Source: Thiemannella venezuelensis
GTDB taxonomy: Bacteria; Actinomycetota; Actinomycetes; Streptosporangiales; Streptosporangiaceae
Direction: 5' to 3'
Assembly: GCF_014203605.1 (NCBI RefSeq)
Contig: NZ_JACHJJ010000003.1
Coordinates: 372,001 to 436,000 of the forward strand
DNA: 64,000 bases
The position numbers and the translations under genes are program-made. Each line of letters starts with the position of its first letter. The first letter of the stretch is position 1. This document shows positions 25,492-32,927 of the stretch, in pieces. The notes under the pieces were generated by a model that did not search any database, was not told the origin of the DNA, and saw only the letters and a list, made by a program, of their open reading frames with translations.

Positions 25492-27816
25492 TCAGGCTTC
25501 CAGTTCCGGAATTAGTTTTACGTCCAAACCAACAAACGTCAATGGGACCGTCTCCCCGGGGAGCACCCGTGCCCGCTGCGGGCCGCAGATGACCAGGAGC
25601 GGCGCCCAGGCGGTCACCACGGCCTCCACCCGGCCCGGCTCCCAGGTCAGCCGGTCGACGGTCCCCCCGCGCACGCTCAGCCCGCGCGCCTCGCCGTACG
25701 GCCACGCGCCCGGCAGCGCGGGCAGCAGGTCCACCCGGCCGTATCCGGAGGGCGGCAGCGAGGAGCGCACGAGCATGGCGGCCACCAGTGCGGGCAGCCC
25801 GCCGCAGACGTCCACGTTGAAGATCGCGTCCCGGTTGTGGGTGGAGACCAGGTTCTCCTCCCGCCAGTACCGCGCGGCCAGCAGCGTGAGCGCCTCGTGC
25901 GCCTCCTCCGCCAGCCCGAGCGCGGCCGCCGCCAGCCCGAGCTGGACCAGGCCGAACGCCATCTCGTCGCTGCCGGCCCCCCGCCACCACGCCAGCCGCC
26001 GCCGGACCGCGAGCACGGCCGCCGCCTCCAGCGCGGGGTCGTCGAAGGCCGGGTCCCGCTCGTACCAGAGCGGGTAGAGGTGCGAGGCGTGCCGGTGGGC
26101 GTGGTTGTCCGCCACCGGGATCCCCCCGGCCGCCGGCCCGCCCGCCCCCGCGGGCCCTCCCGGGGCGTCCGGGAAGTCCGGGGGGTCCGCCGCGCCGACC
26201 CACTCGGCCAGCTCCCCGGTCGGCGCGATCCGGTAGCCGGGCAGGCGCTCCAGGAGCCGCTCCCACCTGGCCGGGTCGAGGCCGAGGCGCTCGCAGGCGT
26301 GCACGAGGTTGCGCAGCAGGTCCCGGGCGACCGCGACGTCCATGGTCGCGTTGACGCACGCCTGGGAGTCGCCGCCCGAGGGGGTGTTCTCCGGCGAGTA
26401 GGACGGCGCGAAGTCGCCGTTCCCGGTGAGGAAGTCCTCGTAGAACAGGGCCGCCTCGGTCATGAACGGCCACGCCCGCTCCCGCAGGAAGGCCAGGTCT
26501 CCGGTGTGCGCGTAGTGGTCGTGGTAGAGCCTGGCCAGCCAGCCCGCCCCGGCCGTCCAGAAGGTCAGGCACCAGACCGGCCCGAAGTGGTTGTGCAGGC
26601 CGTGCGCCGACATGTGGGCGGGGACCAGGATGCCGCGGCAGCCGTACAGCCTGCGGGCGTTCTCCCTGAAGTCCTCCATCATGCTCTCCAGCAGGTCGAA
26701 CACCGGGAGCACGAGCTCCGGCGTGCCGGTGGCCGCCGGCCCCGCCACCGCCGAGGCCAGGTTCCCGTCCAGGGTGAACCCGCTGCACCACGGCGGGTCG
26801 TACGTCCCGCTCCACACCCCCTGCAGGGTCGGCGGGAGCCCTCCCGAGCTGGAGATCACCGCGTACCGCCCCGCCTGGAACAGCCGCTCGATCCCCGGCC
26901 CCCCGCCCTGCCGCTCCTGCGGCGCCTGCGCGCGGCGGCCGAGGCGGACGGAGGAGCGGGCGAACAGGTCGCCGTGGACGGTCGCGTGCTCGCGGAGCAG
27001 GAGGTCGAAGTCGGCGGGGAGTTCCTCGATCGGATCCGGCCGGTCGCCGCGGATCACGGTGCGGGCGAGCACGAGCACGTCGCCGGACACGGCGAGGCCG
27101 CCGGAGAGCGGCTCCGCCGGGCCGACGACCCGGCACTCGACCGTGTACCCCTCGATCGCCCCCGGCCACCGCGCGGAGAACTCCGCGTCCAGGACCAGCC
27201 GGCCGGCCCCCGCGGCCGAGGCGAACCGGACGGGGACCGGCGGCTCCTCCCCGATCGGGGCCAGCCTCAGCAGCCCCCGGGCCCCCGAGAAGCGGATCGC
27301 CACCACGTCCGCCGGGCGGGAGACGAACACCTCCTGCCGCGTCCCGCCCCACTCCTGCGTCACCAGGCCGGTCGCGAAGTCGCAGCTCCTGAGGTGGTCC
27401 CCGGCCGGGGAGTCCGGGATGAAGGCCAGGGTGGCGGAGGGGACCAGGGGGTCGATCCAGCGGGTGTCCGCGTAGCCGGGATGCTCCTCCTCCGCGAGCG
27501 CGACGACCCTCCCGGCCGCCTCGCGGGGGCGCCCGCCGTACAGCAGAGCGCGCAGCTCCGGCAGGACGGGGGCGGTGTACGGGGGCGGCAGGGGCTCGGT
27601 GACCGGCAGGAACAGGCGTTCGTGGGAGAGCGTCACCCTCAGGTCGCCGGGTCCGCCCGCGCCGCCCGGTCCTCCCGCCCCGCCGCCGTCCTGCCCGCCG
27701 GACCCCGCCGGCCCGCAGGGCCCGCCGTACACGAGGGCGCCCTGGCGGCCGTTGCCCGTGATCAGGGCCCGCTCCCAGTCGGCGGTCGCCACCCTTGAGA
27801 CGAATCCATGCTCCAT
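25492..27816 (-). CDS. GH95-type alpha-L-fucosidase/alpha-L-galactosidase, intracellular
   Basis: The 774-residue protein follows the GH95 plan: N-terminal beta-sandwich beginning WERALITGNGRQGALVYG, a helical (alpha/alpha)6 barrel, and a C-terminal beta domain. Barrel landmarks are LQGVWSGTYDPPWCSGFTLD, SYSPENTPSGG, NATMDVAVARDLL and HRHASHLYPLWY. In AfcA-type enzymes the segment after PPW carries paired asparagines; here the residues differ (DGNLASA), so this is a divergent clade and specificity is uncertain. No signal peptide. Three Gly/Ala/Pro-rich tracts interrupt it. It heads the minus-strand operon and is divergent from GH42 across a proposed ROK site. Confidence 0.78.
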   Translation of the reverse strand: MEHGFVSRVATADWERALITGNGRQGALVYGGPCGPAGSGGQDGGGAGGPGGAGGPGDLRVTLSHERLFLPVTEPLPPPYTAPVLPELRALLYGGRPREAAGRVVALAEEEHPGYADTRWIDPLVPSATLAFIPDSPAGDHLRSCDFATGLVTQEWGGTRQEVFVSRPADVVAIRFSGARGLLRLAPIGEEPPVPVRFASAAGAGRLVLDAEFSARWPGAIEGYTVECRVVGPAEPLSGGLAVSGDVLVLARTVIRGDRPDPIEELPADFDLLLREHATVHGDLFARSSVRLGRRAQAPQERQGGGPGIERLFQAGRYAVISSSGGLPPTLQGVWSGTYDPPWCSGFTLDGNLASAVAGPAATGTPELVLPVFDLLESMMEDFRENARRLYGCRGILVPAHMSAHGLHNHFGPVWCLTFWTAGAGWLARLYHDHYAHTGDLAFLRERAWPFMTEAALFYEDFLTGNGDFAPSYSPENTPSGGDSQACVNATMDVAVARDLLRNLVHACERLGLDPARWERLLERLPGYRIAPTGELAEWVGAADPPDFPDAPGGPAGAGGPAAGGIPVADNHAHRHASHLYPLWYERDPAFDDPALEAAAVLAVRRRLAWWRGAGSDEMAFGLVQLGLAAAALGLAEEAHEALTLLAARYWREENLVSTHNRDAIFNVDVCGGLPALVAAMLVRSSLPPSGYGRVDLLPALPGAWPYGEARGLSVRGGTVDRLTWEPGRVEAVVTAWAPLLVICGPQRARVLPGETVPLTFVGLDVKLIPELEA
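25512..25536. promoter_or_regulatory. Proposed ROK operator, site B
   Basis: TTAGTT-N10-ACCAACAAA matches sites A and C (TTAGTT-N10-CCAAACAAA) except for two bases in the second half. It lies 36 bp upstream of the GH31 start, within the last codons of the GH95 gene, where third-position GC drops sharply. That local AT-richness inside a coding end supports a selected regulatory site. Confidence 0.6.
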
Positions 27817-27822
27817 GGATAA

Positions 27823-27847
27823 TTAGTTTAGGTGTCATCCAAACAAA
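27823..27847. promoter_or_regulatory. Proposed ROK operator, site C (divergent promoter)
   Basis: TTAGTT-N10-CCAAACAAA fits the consensus exactly and fills most of the 40-bp gap between the divergent GH95 (start 27816) and GH42 (start 27857) genes. One bound repressor would therefore block both directions. Site A at 4356-4380 has the same bases in both halves. Confidence 0.72.
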
Positions 27848-27856
27848 GGAACCAGA

Positions 27857-29716
27857 GTGCGCTGGCCCAAAGGTCTTGAGGGACTGTGCTACGGCGGGGA
27901 CTACAACCCCGAGCAGTGGCCCGAGAAGGTCTGGGAGGAGGACGTCGCGCTGATGCGGCAGGCCGGGGTCAACCTGGTCAGCGTCGGCGTGTTCTCCTGG
28001 GCGCGGCTCGAACCCGCCGAAGGGGTCCACGACTTCGGCTGGCTGGACCGGGTCCTCGACCTGCTCCACGAGGGCGGGGTGCGGGTCAACCTGGCCACGC
28101 CCACCGCCTCCCCGCCGCCCTGGTTCTCCCTGGCCCACCCGGACGCGCTCGCCGTCGCCGCCGACGGGACCCGGCTGACCCACGGCAGCCGCGACACCTA
28201 CTGCGTGGCCGCCCCGCCGTACCGCGAGGCCTCCGTCCGCATCGCCCGCGCGCTCGCCGAGCGCTACGCGGGCCACCCCGCGCTGGCCATGTGGCACGTG
28301 CACAACGAGTACGGCACCCGGTGCCACTGCGACCACGCCGCCGCCGCCTTCCGCACCTGGCTGCGGGGCAGGCACGGCACCCTGGAGGCGCTCAACGACG
28401 CCTGGACCACCGCGTTCTGGAGCCAGCACTACTCCGCGTGGGAGCAGGTCATGCCGCCCCGCGCCACCCAGTACCTGCCCAACCCGGCCCAAGTCCTCGA
28501 CTTCCGCCGGTTCCTCTCCGACGAGATGCTCGCGCACTTCCGCGAGCAGAAGGCGGTCCTGCGGGAGCTCACCCCGGACGTCCCGGTCACCACGAACTTC
28601 GTCTTCGGCGACTGGGTCCCGGTGAACCAGTGGGACTGGGCGAAGGAGGTGGACCTGGTCGCGATCGACCACTACCCCGCGGAGAACCCGCCGGAGGAGA
28701 CGGCCTTCGCCGCCGACCTGGCGCGCGGCTGGGCGGGCGGGCGGCCCTGGCTGCTGATGGAGCAGGCGGTGGTGACCTACACCGGGCCGCGCATGGCCGC
28801 CAAGCGGCCCGGGGAGATCGCCAGGCTGAGCCTGTCCCACATCGCCCGGGGCTCGCGGGGGGCGATGTTCTTCCAGTGGCGGGCCTCGCGGGGCGGGTCC
28901 GAGCTCTGGCACGGCGGGATGGTCCCGCACGCCGGGCCGGACTCGCGGATCTTCCGCGAGATCCGCGACCTCGGCGGGCTCCTGCCCGCTCTGGCCGAGG
29001 CCTGCGAGGCGCCGGTCGAGGCGACGGCCGCGATCCTCTGGGACCCCGAGGCGGGCTGGGCGCTCCAGGCCCCGGGCCTGCCGTCCACCGAGATCGGCTA
29101 CCTGGAGGCGGTACGGCAGGCGCACCGGGTGCTCTACCGGCACGGCGTCACGGCCGACTTCGTCCACCCTTCAGCTGATTTATCGGCATATGAACTGGTG
29201 ATCGTCCCCAGCCTCTACCTGATCTCCGACGACGCCGCCGACGGCCTGCGCCGCTACGCCGAGACCGGCGGCACCCTCCTGGTCTCCTTCCTCAGCGGCG
29301 TCGCCGACGAGCACGCGCGGATCCGGCTCGGCGGCTATCCCGGCGCCCTGCGCGACCTGCTCGGCGTCCGGGTCGAGGAGTTCCATCCGATCGGCTCCCC
29401 TGTGACGCTGGACACCGGGGAGAGCGCCTCCGTCTGGACCGAGCACGTGCACCTGGCCGGAGCCCGGGCGCTGGCCCGCTACCCGGACGGCACTCCCGCG
29501 ATCACCCGCTCCGGCCGGGTCACCTATCTGTCCACCCGGCTGTCCGACGAGGCCTACGCCCGCCTGCTCGGACTCGGCCCCGTCGCCCCCGTCGAGCTGG
29601 TACGGCGCGGCGAGTGGCTGTTCGCCGTCAACCACGGCGACCGGGAACGGGAGATCCCCGGTAATCTGCTGCTGCCCCCCGGCGGCTACGCGGTGGCCAA
29701 GGTGCCTCCGGCCTGA
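27857..29716 (+). CDS. GH42 beta-galactosidase, intracellular
   Basis: The 619-residue enzyme starts at a GTG at 27857 behind AAAGGAACC. It begins GLCYGGDYNPEQW, the hallmark of GH42. The acid/base is Glu151 in WHVHNEYG, followed by the zinc-site cysteines CHCDH. The nucleophile is Glu302 in LLMEQAVVTY. The trimerisation and C-terminal beta domains follow (GGTLLVSFLSGV, LFAVNHGDRE). It is slightly shorter than usual (about 650-690) and has no signal peptide. It would remove beta-galactose from imported oligosaccharides after fucose removal by the divergent GH95 enzyme. Some GH42 enzymes prefer alpha-L-arabinopyranosides, which remains possible. Confidence 0.93.
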   Translation: MRWPKGLEGLCYGGDYNPEQWPEKVWEEDVALMRQAGVNLVSVGVFSWARLEPAEGVHDFGWLDRVLDLLHEGGVRVNLATPTASPPPWFSLAHPDALAVAADGTRLTHGSRDTYCVAAPPYREASVRIARALAERYAGHPALAMWHVHNEYGTRCHCDHAAAAFRTWLRGRHGTLEALNDAWTTAFWSQHYSAWEQVMPPRATQYLPNPAQVLDFRRFLSDEMLAHFREQKAVLRELTPDVPVTTNFVFGDWVPVNQWDWAKEVDLVAIDHYPAENPPEETAFAADLARGWAGGRPWLLMEQAVVTYTGPRMAAKRPGEIARLSLSHIARGSRGAMFFQWRASRGGSELWHGGMVPHAGPDSRIFREIRDLGGLLPALAEACEAPVEATAAILWDPEAGWALQAPGLPSTEIGYLEAVRQAHRVLYRHGVTADFVHPSADLSAYELVIVPSLYLISDDAADGLRRYAETGGTLLVSFLSGVADEHARIRLGGYPGALRDLLGVRVEEFHPIGSPVTLDTGESASVWTEHVHLAGARALARYPDGTPAITRSGRVTYLSTRLSDEAYARLLGLGPVAPVELVRRGEWLFAVNHGDREREIPGNLLLPPGGYAVAKVPPA

Positions 29717-29820
29717 GCCGGGAGCCCCGGCCGCGACGCTGTAGCCGAGGTTCAAGCAGAAGTCCAGCAGGATGAAATGATCTGCTGGCACGCTCGGGGC
29801 CGTCTTGAAGGAGGCATCCC

Positions 29821-31068
29821 GTGCGTCGTCCCGCTCCCCTGGCCCTCGTCCCCCTGACCCTTGCCGCCGCGACTCTCGCGCTGTCGGGGCTCGCCACCTC
29901 GCCGGCCCATGCCGGGACCGGCTCGGCCGGGCAGCACGCGACGGCCGGACAGGGCTCGGCCGGGCCGTGCAAGCCCGGCCAGCGCCTCAACCTCCGGGGC
30001 CGCGACTTCACCGGCGGCGCCCAGCTCCCCGACGACCTGCGCTGCGCCGACCTGACCGGGGCCAAGCTGGACGACATCGAGTTCGTCCAGGAGGACATGA
30101 CCGGGGCGATCCTGCGGGGGGCCTCGCTCAAGCGGACCCGGTTCACCCAGGCCACGCTGAAGTACGCCGACATGCGCGAGGCCGACTTCACCGAGGCCGA
30201 CCTCGGCCAGATGCACGCCGACCACGCCGACCTGCGCGGCGCGATCCTGATCGACGCCGAGGCGGGGCAGGCCGAGTTCCCGTACGCGGACCTGACCGGC
30301 GCCACCCTGACCCGGGCCGTGCTCACCCAGGCCAACTTCACCAGCGCCAAGCTCGTCGACGCCGACCTCACCGAGAGCACGCCCGGCCAGATCAAGGGAC
30401 GCAAGGCGGACTTCACCCGGGCCAAGCTCCGCGAGGCCAAGTTCGGCCAGGCCCGCCTGAACTACGCCGTCTTCAAGGACGCCGACGCGACCGAGGCCGA
30501 GTTCACCCAGGCGGATCTGGCCGGGGCCGACTTCACCGGTGCGACGGTCCAGGACGCCTCCTTCATCCAGGCCGACGACGTGAACCTCGAGGGCGCCAAG
30601 GGCACCGCGACGGGCGTCGACCCGTCCACCCGGTCGGCCCCCGAATCCGAGAGCTCCCCCGAGGAGGGGTCCACCGGTCCGGCCGGCGCCGAGGACGAGG
30701 CCGGGGGCCTGTCCGCCGGGCTCGTCATGGTCGTGCTCAGCGCCGTGGGCCTGGCCGCCACCGTGGTGGCCTGGGGCGTCAGCGCCCAGCGGCGGTCCCG
30801 GCGCAACGCCCGCTTCGCCCTCATGCGCCGGGGGGCGGAGGAGGACATCACCCGGCTCGGCGAGGAGATCGACCGGCTCGACTACGAGTTCCAGATCAGC
30901 GGGCGCGGCGGCATGACGGCCGACCAGGACTGGCGCTACGCCATCGACGCCTACGAGGCCGCGAAGAACGCCCTGGTCATGGCCAGGGGCGAGCAGGACC
31001 TGCACGTCGTGGCGCGCGCCGTACAGGACGGCAGGAACGCCCTGGGCCGCCTGCGCAGCCGCGTCTAG
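29821..31068 (+). CDS. Exported pentapeptide-repeat protein with a single C-terminal membrane anchor
   Basis: The 415-residue protein starts at a GTG behind AAGGAGG. A signal peptide ends near PAHAG (residue 32). Residues about 50-260 are pentapeptide repeats of the form A(D/N)FTxA, expected to form an extracytoplasmic right-handed quadrilateral helix. A Ser/Pro/Glu-rich spacer precedes one membrane helix at about residues 301-322 (LVMVVLSAVGLAATVVAW). A basic stop-transfer sequence (QRRSRRNARF) and a roughly 80-residue cytoplasmic domain rich in charged helices complete it. The arrangement suggests a surface structure linked to an intracellular module. Function unknown; DNA mimicry is unlikely for an exported repeat. 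Confidence 0.82.
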   Translation: MRRPAPLALVPLTLAAATLALSGLATSPAHAGTGSAGQHATAGQGSAGPCKPGQRLNLRGRDFTGGAQLPDDLRCADLTGAKLDDIEFVQEDMTGAILRGASLKRTRFTQATLKYADMREADFTEADLGQMHADHADLRGAILIDAEAGQAEFPYADLTGATLTRAVLTQANFTSAKLVDADLTESTPGQIKGRKADFTRAKLREAKFGQARLNYAVFKDADATEAEFTQADLAGADFTGATVQDASFIQADDVNLEGAKGTATGVDPSTRSAPESESSPEEGSTGPAGAEDEAGGLSAGLVMVVLSAVGLAATVVAWGVSAQRRSRRNARFALMRRGAEEDITRLGEEIDRLDYEFQISGRGGMTADQDWRYAIDAYEAAKNALVMARGEQDLHVVARAVQDGRNALGRLRSRV

Positions 31069-31098
31069 GGGCCCTCGCGGGCGTCCCGGGCGGCAGAG

Positions 31099-31135
31099 CC
31101 CGGCAATTGTTACCCATGCGTAACTTATTGCCGGG
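31099..31135 (+). terminator. Hairpin after the pentapeptide gene
   Basis: CCCGGCAAT (31099-31107) pairs with ATTGCCGGG (31127-31135). Inside the loop GTTAC and GTAAC pair again, giving a 14-bp interrupted stem with a 6-base loop. It could terminate the upstream gene or be part of the next gene's regulatory region. Confidence 0.6.
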
Positions 31136-31149
31136 TTACCACCGGTAAC
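31109..31149. promoter_or_regulatory. Tandem GTTAC/GTAAC inverted repeats upstream of the S15 hydrolase
   Basis: GTTACCCATGCGTAAC (31109-31124) and GTTACC-ACC-GGTAAC (31135-31149) are two dyads with the same outer half-sites, about 25 bp apart. They lie 80-120 bp upstream of the hydrolase start at 31228. Tandem sites of this kind are typical of a repressor or activator that binds as two dimers. The protein is unknown. Confidence 0.5.
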
Positions 31150-31227
31150 AGTAAGAGATACCGTCAGGTCACTTTCCGCGCACGCGTACCGGCAGCCCCG
31201 CTCGGCGACGACGTCAGGAGACGACCC

Positions 31228-32901
31228 GTGGTCCGCTCACGCAAACGCCCGTACCGCTCCACCGCCGCCCTCACCTCCGTCGTGATCCTCGCCGGAGCCG
31301 CCCTCGGCCCGGTTCCCGCCGGCCACGCCGCGGCGTCCGGCGGGGCTCCCGCGGCGTCCTCGGGAACGTCCGGGGGAGCCTCCGCGGCGGCGTCCTCGGA
31401 GGTCTCAGAGGTCTCAGAGGTCTCGGAGGTCTCAGAGGCCTCAGAGCCGTCCATCCGGTTCGTCACCGTCTCGGGCCACCGCGGCACGAAGCTCGCGGCC
31501 AACGTCGTCGTCCCCGCCGGGGGCGGCAAGCGCCGCTACCCCGTCATCGTGCTGCCCACCAGCTGGTCCGTGCCGCAGGTCGAGTACCTCGTCCAGGCGC
31601 GGAAGCTGGCCGCCACCGGCTACGTCGTGGTCAGCTACAACTCGCGCGGCTTCTGGCAGTCCGGCGGGAGGGTCGAGGTCGCCGGCCCGCCGGACGTCGC
31701 CGACGCCTCGAAGGTCATCGACTGGGCGCTGAAGCACACCCCCGCCGACCCCCGCAGGGTCGGCATGGCCGGCATCTCCTACGGCGCGGGCATCAGCCTG
31801 CTCGCCGCCGCGTCCGACCGGCGGATCAGGGCCGTCGTCGCGATGAGCGGCTGGGCGGACCTCGTCGACTCCATCTACAGCGGCCGCACCCAGCACTCCC
31901 AGGCCTCGGCCCTCCTCGTCGGCAGCGGTTACCTCACCGGCCGTCCCAGCGCGGATCTCCAGCGGTACATGAAGGCCTTCTTCACCTCGGACCTGGACCG
32001 GGAGGCCGAGATGATCGCGTGGGGGAGGAAGCGCTCCCCCTCCGCCCACCTCTCCAGGATCAACGCGAACGGCGCCGCGATCATGCTGGGCAACGCCTGG
32101 GGCGACTCGATCTTCCCGCCCAACCAGTACGCCGCCTTCTACGACCGGCTCACCGTCCCCAAGCGCCTGGAGCTCCGGCCGGGCGACCACGCCACCGCCG
32201 AGGCGACCGGCCTGCTGGGGCTGCCCAACGACGTCTGGAGGAACTGCCGGCGCTGGCTCGACCACCACCTCAAGGGCAGCGACAACGGCATCGACCGGGA
32301 GGAGCCCGTACGGCTCACGCCCCGCACCGGCGGCGGCGAGGAGGGCCACCCCTCCTGGAAGGCGGTGCCGTCCGGCGCCGTGAAGGTCCCGCTCACCGGC
32401 ACCCGCCGGGTATCCGCGAACGCCGACTCGGGGGCGAACGGCGGGCTGATCTTCCTCTCCAGCGCCCTCGACCAGTTCTTCAAGGCCCCGCCGGAGGTCT
32501 CGGTCCCGCTGCTGCCGCGCTCCCGCGCCGCCGTCTGGCAGTCGCGGCGGTACGCGGACGAGCGGCGCGTGCGCGGCACGGTGAGGCTGCACACCACGGT
32601 GACGAGCACCGGGGCGAGCGGCACCGTCATCGCCTACCTCTACGACGTCGGCCCGTCCGGCAGGGGGAGGCTGGTCACCCACGCGCCGTTCACCTTCCAC
32701 GGCAAGCGCCCCGGCACGCCGTTCGGCATCGACCTGGAGCTGTTCTCCACCGCCTACGACGTCCCGGCCGGCCACCGGCTCGCCCTGGTCGCCGACACCG
32801 TCGACCCGCTCTACATCGAGCACAACCCGGACGGCGCGAGACTGGCCTTCTCCTCCCCGGCCGGGGACCCGTCGTACCTCTCGGTGCCCCTGCGCGACTG
32901 A
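31228..32901 (+). CDS. Secreted S15/CocE-NonD-type alpha/beta hydrolase
   Basis: The 557-residue protein starts at a GTG at 31228 behind AGGAG. A basic n-region and signal peptide end near HAAAS. A low-complexity Ser-Glu-Val tract (residues 57-74) precedes the catalytic alpha/beta domain. The nucleophile is Ser184 in GMAGISYGAG. The C-terminal domain resembles the jelly-roll of X-Pro dipeptidyl-peptidase/cocaine-esterase relatives (FHGKRPGTPFGIDLEL, VPAGHRLALVADT). Substrate is likely an acyl or peptide ester; no specific activity can be read out. Gene stands alone, convergent with the flavoprotein gene at 32927. Confidence 0.85.
   Translation: MVRSRKRPYRSTAALTSVVILAGAALGPVPAGHAAASGGAPAASSGTSGGASAAASSEVSEVSEVSEVSEASEPSIRFVTVSGHRGTKLAANVVVPAGGGKRRYPVIVLPTSWSVPQVEYLVQARKLAATGYVVVSYNSRGFWQSGGRVEVAGPPDVADASKVIDWALKHTPADPRRVGMAGISYGAGISLLAAASDRRIRAVVAMSGWADLVDSIYSGRTQHSQASALLVGSGYLTGRPSADLQRYMKAFFTSDLDREAEMIAWGRKRSPSAHLSRINANGAAIMLGNAWGDSIFPPNQYAAFYDRLTVPKRLELRPGDHATAEATGLLGLPNDVWRNCRRWLDHHLKGSDNGIDREEPVRLTPRTGGGEEGHPSWKAVPSGAVKVPLTGTRRVSANADSGANGGLIFLSSALDQFFKAPPEVSVPLLPRSRAAVWQSRRYADERRVRGTVRLHTTVTSTGASGTVIAYLYDVGPSGRGRLVTHAPFTFHGKRPGTPFGIDLELFSTAYDVPAGHRLALVADTVDPLYIEHNPDGARLAFSSPAGDPSYLSVPLRD
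31396..31449. repeat. Six near-identical 9-bp tandem repeats in the S15 hydrolase gene
   Basis: Units of the type TC(A/G)GAGGTC are repeated six times, the last two with single changes, encoding mostly Ser-Glu-Val. The tract lies between the signal peptide and the catalytic domain and should act as a flexible acidic linker. Unit length preserves the frame. Confidence 0.85.
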
Positions 32902-32902
32902 C

Positions 32903-32927
32903 ACGCGGCGGCCCCGGGCCGCCGCGT
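32903..32927. terminator. Bidirectional hairpin between convergent genes
   Basis: ACGCGGCGGCCC and GGGCCGCCGCGT are perfect complements separated by a single C, so the real loop takes a few stem bases. It fills the 25-bp space between the hydrolase stop (32901) and the flavoprotein stop (32927) and serves both genes. Confidence 0.85.

Noticed and set aside
25482-25495. CTCCAGCGCTTCAG before GH31 as a fourth LacI-type operator
   Set aside because: Only the central AGCGCT and two flanking bases match TCGAAGCGCTTCGA, and the bases are explained by the ribosome-binding site and the GH95 stop.
24227-29167. Minus-strand open frame of 1646 codons spanning GH42, GH95 and GH31
   Set aside because: It crosses three real genes in wrong frames, and its translation is low-complexity with no family match.
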